Of a stretch of 64,000 bases of DNA, positions 58,420-64,000 are shown piece by piece. How positions within the stretch are numbered: the stretch's first letter is position 1; the number at the start of each line of letters is the position of its first letter. Origin of the DNA: Tenodera sinensis (taxonomy: Eukaryota; Arthropoda; Insecta; Mantodea; Mantidae); contig CM060961.1 of assembly GCA_030765045.1 (NCBI GenBank), positions 140,692,538 through 140,756,537 on the forward strand, written 5' to 3'. Under the pieces are notes generated by a model. That model saw nothing but the letters and a program-made list of their open reading frames with translations, was not told the DNA's origin and ran no database searches. Both the position numbers and the translations under genes were made by a program.

Positions 58420-59275
58420 TCCAGCACTAATTGGACAGAAGGAGTCGATCTTCTCCTACCTTTCCCATAACAATAGAGACAGAGAGATGAGTATCTGCGT
58501 CTCTTTTTAACATCTCTTTCTGTTTCTTAGGCACGAGACAAGATAAATCTATAGATACTCGGCCACTTACAAATGTTTATTTTTCTTTGTCTTACAAGAG
58601 TAGTGCGAGTGTACTTGTTATCTTGCCACTATTACGATGTTATACAATTCAATTACTTTATATATTAATTTAACATTTCTCTAAAACAATTTCAGTTTGG
58701 ACATTCCTATTTTGGACCTTCATCTAGTATTATAATATTTGACAGGAACATTTACTTAAGTATCTATGACTCACGCAAAATTTAATGGAGGGTGGCAGGA
58801 GGAACTTGTCAGCACCCATATCCAATCGCACGCCTTGTAGCGTTGAACACGCTGTGAAATCACGCTGTTAAGCCAGTGATATAAATACCATTTGCCCCAC
58901 AAGATTTATTTGCACAACAGGAAAGAGAATAGTATTAGTCAGGTATCAGTCGCCATTAAATGTTAAGTCTGCCCTAATTATTGATTCCTGTCTCACAAAC
59001 TCGAGTTTTCACTGAGGTCATGAATACATCTATATATATATATATATATAAACGTTACAAAATATTTGACTAGCATAGTGGCTAAGCCGGAAATGACATC
59101 TAACTTTCCGGACGTTTACGTGTAGCTCTGGCAGGGGGCACGTCGGTGTTCGAGGGGCCGTCCGGCCAATTTACGAACACACTGTATAAGGTCACATATT
59201 CTTGTATTCGTCTTCCTGTGTTCTAGGAACATTTATAGACCATGGATAGAGAAAGGCATGCAAATATGACACTCG
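58420..59275. other. Unassigned DNA with a short TA repeat
   Basis: (TA)n at 59030-59050. No gene. Confidence 0.5.
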
Positions 59276-59279
59276 GACT

Positions 59280-60175
59280 TTTTAATTTTCTCTATCGCGC
59301 ACGTAGTATCGTAGAGAAGGTGTTGCAATGTATTTCAAGATTACACTGGAAATATACATTTTGAGGTGTTCTAAATTAAAATTAAAGCATTTTTAGAAAA
59401 AAAAAATCGGCGGTGTGTCTGTCTATCCATGTGCCTGTATACACTATAACCAAAAAACGAAAAGTCAGTTGAATATCAAACTTAAGTTTGCCATGTTTTC
59501 AGTATCACCTGTCATTTCTGGACAGATTTTGAGGACCTCTGATTCCAAAACGAACTCTTTTAGAGTAATGTTTTCGCGCGCGTTTGAACAGCATAACTCA
59601 AAAGCAAACTCGGCTATATAACAACCTTGGTACGAGTATTTTAGTCCAATGTCTTCCAAGGGTGCGACACTAAGGTTCTTCAAGAAAATCCACCCATCCC
59701 AAGTATCCTTTTCAAGGACAGTTGTTTATTTATTTATTTATTTTTTTTTTCTCAAATAGGGCCTAAGAATTTATATGGTCTCATGCTAAATGAGATGTAT
59801 ATCTTGAATTTTCTGGAAGTAGCCTCTGGAATAGTCTTCACTTGAATCACTTTCACGGAAATGGTAAACCGTAGAAGAAGAAAATGTTACTACACAGTTA
59901 TGTCAAATATATTTCATGTGTGCAATCAACAATTTTGGAGATTGTCCATGTTATTGCTTTGAATATTCCAAAACTTTTCTCAACTGGAAGGTTGTTTTAC
60001 TTTTATTTTTTGATGTCCTGGTTATGTAAAGAGAACGGAATTTTAAAGCCTCACATAGATCTCATTAACATTACGTCTATTGTACTTCCCAGTTGCCATT
60101 GTACCTACAAGTTAGGTGTATAGTTGCAGATATTTTGATAAATGGTACCTTAATATGTATACATTTCGTATCTAT
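59280..60175 (-). repeat. Family M repeat, old minus copy
   Basis: Starts with TTTTCTCTATCGCGCACGTAG, then CAC-GGAAATATACATTTTGAGG, TCAAAAGCAAACTCGGC, GTGCGACACTAAGG, AAATGAGATGTATATCTTGAATTTTCTGG and CAATTTTGGAGAT. The order matches the full minus copy, with much divergence and an internal duplication of the AACTCAAAAG region (59455 and 59590). Confidence 0.65.
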
Positions 60176-60179
60176 GATT

Positions 60180-62205
60180 TTTGTACAATCGCAAATGCAC
60201 CGCGAAGTGAACAATGTCTGTCAGTATAGATTATCCGTTTTGTTTCCAGTGTTCATACCTCCTGCTCGCCTAGGCAGTGTGCAGTCATTGACCTTGGACA
60301 AAGTATTTCAACTGAGTTCCCATAAAACATTTGTAACCACGAGAGTGCCTACTCTGAGTTAGGTCTCCTGCTCCACACTTTCGGGCAAAATAAACACACA
60401 TAGTATGCGTGGAGGTGCTAACCAGCCTGAAAATATACTATTCTTAATAAACAAAAGTATAACTCTGCAAATGAAACAAACATTGGTGTAATATTGTTCA
60501 TTACACTGTCTTCAGTTATCAATACAAATATCAACGCTTTCCGTAATAGCTGTACGTGCTATTTCATTTCATTTCGGACAGCAGGAAACCCTGCATTTTT
60601 TGAGGGGAGAGGATTCAATTTTCTATTATGTAAAGTAAATGTTAAGTTAATGTCTTTTCCAAAATCACAGCTATGATAAACAAGTGGTTCCGAGTATTTT
60701 TTTTCCCAGTAACGAAGTTAACCTAATTTCACAACATTAAGGACTCTGAGATTCGCAGTTCAGAAACCATTCAATGTGAAATTCTCAAATAAAATTAAAA
60801 ATATTTTTTAGTTTGCGGTGGTATTTGTTCGATATTTTTAGAACTTAAATTTAATGTAATTTTCATTGTATTTCGTGTTTTTTCTGAAAACTGCTATTTT
60901 AAATGAAATAAAAATTATGCCATATCGTTGCCATGTAATTTTAAAACAATATTAGTTAACATTTTATGACATATTCAATGCACAACTGTAGAACAAATAA
61001 AAAGTAAAAAACAGAGTTAAATCCCCTAGTCGCGCTGCACCATAACACGCAGTGGTCCATGAGTTACATCAAAGACATTGTCGATCCGCTGCTGTTTGTT
61101 TTCCTGCACAGCAAACAGCGCGGCCTTAAATATTGATTATTTAATTATTTTTGTCCACGTTTTAAACAAGGGGTGCCATAAAACTGAAAACTGCAATTAA
61201 TGTGTAATAAAAGAGTTTTCAGGCTATATAAGTTTAATCATTATTTAAAAATGAGGGAAAAGGTTTTAAAAATTGTGTGTTGTTATATGCCACCATCAAC
61301 AACGGACATTCAGCTTCAAAATATATCGCAGTTTACCAAAACCCGATGCAGGGTGCTTGAGTTATATGGCACAGAAGTTGATTCATCCGGAAAATAACTC
61401 GAATTTTATCGAATTTTATTTCAAAAATTAAAACTTTTAGAGACAACGTGCTGAAAATTTTCTTTTACAGTTACTAACGCATATAGAAATTATTAAGGAT
61501 TTTAATGACGATGATAATAGTATTTTGTTCGATTTGAAATGGAAGAATCCGTACATGTAATAAAATCAGAAGAATTAACTGATATAAGAACAGATAGAGA
61601 TGAGCGACATGAAATAGACCTTTAGTATTACGAGGAGTGTGAAATATTGTGTCTCTACGAATGAAACAACCCTGGGAATTGTTTTTCAACAAAACTTTCA
61701 TTCACTCAGTGGTTTAGAAGCAATAATTTACAGTCCATGTCGCCTCCATGTCCGATACAAAAAGTACAAACACAAAACTTTATCTGGAGAAAACTTTATC
61801 TGGGCGTTGAGGAGGTACTTGATTTATTTGCAGACTTCTGAAGGTTGTTATAAGACATCCAAGGTCGTGCTTGGACCAAGTTACGGAAACGGATGCTAAA
61901 ATGGATGGCAGTGGGGTGCGAGACTGGCAAGAGAAAGTTCCAAGAGAGAAAGGTGGCATTTCCAGTTATCTTTAATGATAAACTACCAGTATTATTTTTT
62001 CTTATTTTAAAATACCACTTACGTTATCCCCCAAAACTTACATTATCGCTCAGATTTGTTTTAATCTGTAGAAGGCAGTGATGTGGCGTGTCTAGTGCGT
62101 GCACTTCGTTTAAGGGATGCACCACAATGAAATTTGATTTCCTATAGTTTTGAACCAATTTAGGTCAAAATTTATTTTCAATAGCGTCATATATAAACGT
62201 TACCA
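60180..62205. other. Unassigned AT-rich DNA
   Basis: About 2 kb without recognised features. Confidence 0.4.
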
Positions 62206-62211
62206 ATAATC

Positions 62212-62492
62212 CCGAGGCGGAACAGCCCTTTCCTGGCCAAGGCTTACCGCCCGGCCGCCGCGTCTCCCCCCTCTGCCCACCGCAGGTGTCATGAGTGAGG
62301 TGAGACGTGGTTAGCACCGGTCCCTCCCAGCCGGTTACGCGGTTTTCGTAGCCAGGGATCGCTAATTTTCAACCAAGTAACTCCTCAATTGATCCTTTAG
62401 GGACCTACCCACCCCGGACCAGGTCTCCACGCCGGTACCCGAACCTGGGTCTCCCGCTTGGTAAGCAGCAGCGCCACCACCGCGTTACATAC
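62212..62492 (-). mobile_element. SINE family A, minus strand
   Basis: Minus-strand reading: TAACGCGGTGGTGGCGCTGC (A-box region), GGGAGACCCAGGTTCGGGTACC (B box damaged), GATCAATTGAGGAGTTACTTGG and a GC-rich end GGTAAGGCCTTGGCC. Some of the body near the B box is deleted relative to 12422-12740. Confidence 0.85.
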
Positions 62493-62499
62493 ACAAGCC

Positions 62500-63136
62500 T
62501 ATAAATATTACATGGCTTTTAATTCCAGTTTGATATATATATTGAGCTGTTAAATGTTAAACCTGAAATTTATTACCCTATTTCGAACGTTCCACACAAT
62601 ACAGTTTTGAAAACAACTACTTTGTAAAAGTCCTATAACTTTATCTGATTATAGCGCACAAAATCTTCATATGCCTTCTTTTTGCAGAATTACCTCACAA
62701 AAAAATAAGGTGTTTTTTTTTTCTTTTTTTTTTCCATTCAATCATTGGACATTTCTAGTTTTTTGAAGTTTTATATTGCTTTAAAATTAATAACTGAAAA
62801 CTTTTGGGGAAAAAGCAATCATATGGCATATTTTAATCGTATTCTTGGAATGTATTTGGTACATTTTGGAAGACTGGATGAAACTGCATCAAGTGAAACA
62901 CTTTGAAAAAGTGAATGTGCTCAAAAAATTGAAAAAATAAGAAAATTTGAAAATCGTTCTAATCTAGTCTATATACATATATGTATTTTAACGTAAAATT
63001 TAAAAATATATTTTTAGTTCATGGTTCCTAAATATTTTTAAAGTAATGGAACAAAAATGTCAATTTTTGCAAGATTTTCGTTGCTAATGCAACGAGTGAA
63101 ACACGCTCTCGCTTGCAAACACGATGCGGTTATAAC

Positions 63137-63172
<36 letters not shown>

Positions 63173-64000
63173 AATAATCGTAAAATGGGGAGAACTTTAG
63201 CATAAATTCGGAACTTGACCTGCTCCGAGAAAAGAACTGAAGTGCGGTCGAAGGCTCCTCACGTTTCGCGAGAACGAAACGGGTCAACCGTTCATTGCCA
63301 AACTTCACTCCGGTTTAGGAGAATGTTCCACGTTTGTGGTAAGGTAAATGACGACATCGAAGCTTAATACGCCTTTCACTGAAGTAACTAAACAGTATTA
63401 CATTGAAATTCTCACTGCTGAGAATTCTCACAAGTCATACTGTTCTATTTCTTTAGTATTTTTTTATTTCTATTGTCCAGGGGAAGTTAGGACCACAGAC
63501 CTATAGAGCTGGTGCAACGAAAGTCTGTCAATTTGCAGGATACACAGAACACAATTTTCGTGAAGACGTACCGTTACGCCTGTTGCAGGGCGACAGTATT
63601 CCTATTAAGTACTGCTGTGTAGACCGTATTAGTGATATAAAGGAAAGAATTTGGCTTTTGTAATTCCGTTTTAAGAGAAATAAAGTGACAGAAAAATAAC
63701 TGAACTTATAATTTGTCACAATATTAAAAATAAAATTATAAAATGAACCGATATATTCTTTTGCCCTGCTGTTTCTATAAGAAATTTAAACCCAACCCTC
63801 ACTTAAAACTATTTCAAAATATATCACCAAATGGAGATTTTATGAATATTAAATTATATGCTTTAAGTTGCAAAGCATATAATGTTCTATATGGAAATTA
63901 AAAGCAAACTGTAGAGCGACCTCTTGCATACATGGTAATTAATCAACCGCGCCATAAGTCTGGAAACAAAGAGTGGAGTGTGCAGTACACGTGTGTAAAC
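62500..64000. other. Unassigned AT-rich DNA with GA microsatellite
   Basis: (GA)n at 63138-63172. No gene or known repeat was seen up to the window edge. Confidence 0.45.

Overview
This window reads as intergenic or intronic DNA from a large, repeat-rich eukaryotic genome, most likely an insect. Evidence: several families of tRNA-headed SINEs, Jockey-clade LINEs, a BEL/Pao retrotransposon with a 5-bp target-site duplication (TSD), an RTE tail, hAT remnants, AT-rich background and very long ATT microsatellites. A polyneopteran with a big genome would fit, but that is inference; nothing here identifies the species. I found no convincing host protein-coding gene, no rRNA, no functional tRNA and no CRISPR or bacterial feature.

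Layout. 1-2300: low-content DNA, two SINEs and an AAT/ATT array that flips strand in its middle. 2475-7315: a decayed hAT transposon whose BED-finger exon is split by a BEL/Pao element (4084-6816) with nearly identical 165/167-bp LTRs, TSD TATGC and an internal deletion of protease and reverse transcriptase. 7410-15060: copies of an apparently unnamed repeat family (here called family M), ATT arrays, a SINE with a structured tail and a 466-bp foldback element. 16200-19660: a decayed Jockey LINE. 21790-24080: microsatellite, possible LINE remnant, RTE 3' end with TGA-type tail. 25200-28250: family M copy, then a second BEL/Pao (gag, protease, start of RT) split by a 639-bp LINE tail with a 10-bp TSD. 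28650-34195: the best-preserved element, a Jockey-superfamily LINE with two open ORFs joined as TAAATG, repeated 5' UTR units and strong hairpins at the end of ORF2 and in the 3' UTR. 35500-39500: SINEs and a LINE fragment. 39855-45260: an L1/Tx1-like LINE on the minus strand with one stop in ORF1 and a SINE insertion in ORF2. 45260-64000: mostly unassigned AT-rich DNA with SINEs, a second copy of the LINE tail, family M copies and a 780-bp pure ATT array.

How the parts relate. The only sequences that look able to make proteins are the two ORFs of the 28.6-34.2 kb LINE. Other elements are nested, truncated or mutated. The layering (BEL into hAT, LINE tail into BEL, SINE into L1-like LINE) gives a relative order of insertions. 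The most interesting unexplained content is family M: at least ten copies or fragments sharing inverted ends around ACTTTCTCTACT, several carrying an AC/GT microsatellite at the same internal position.
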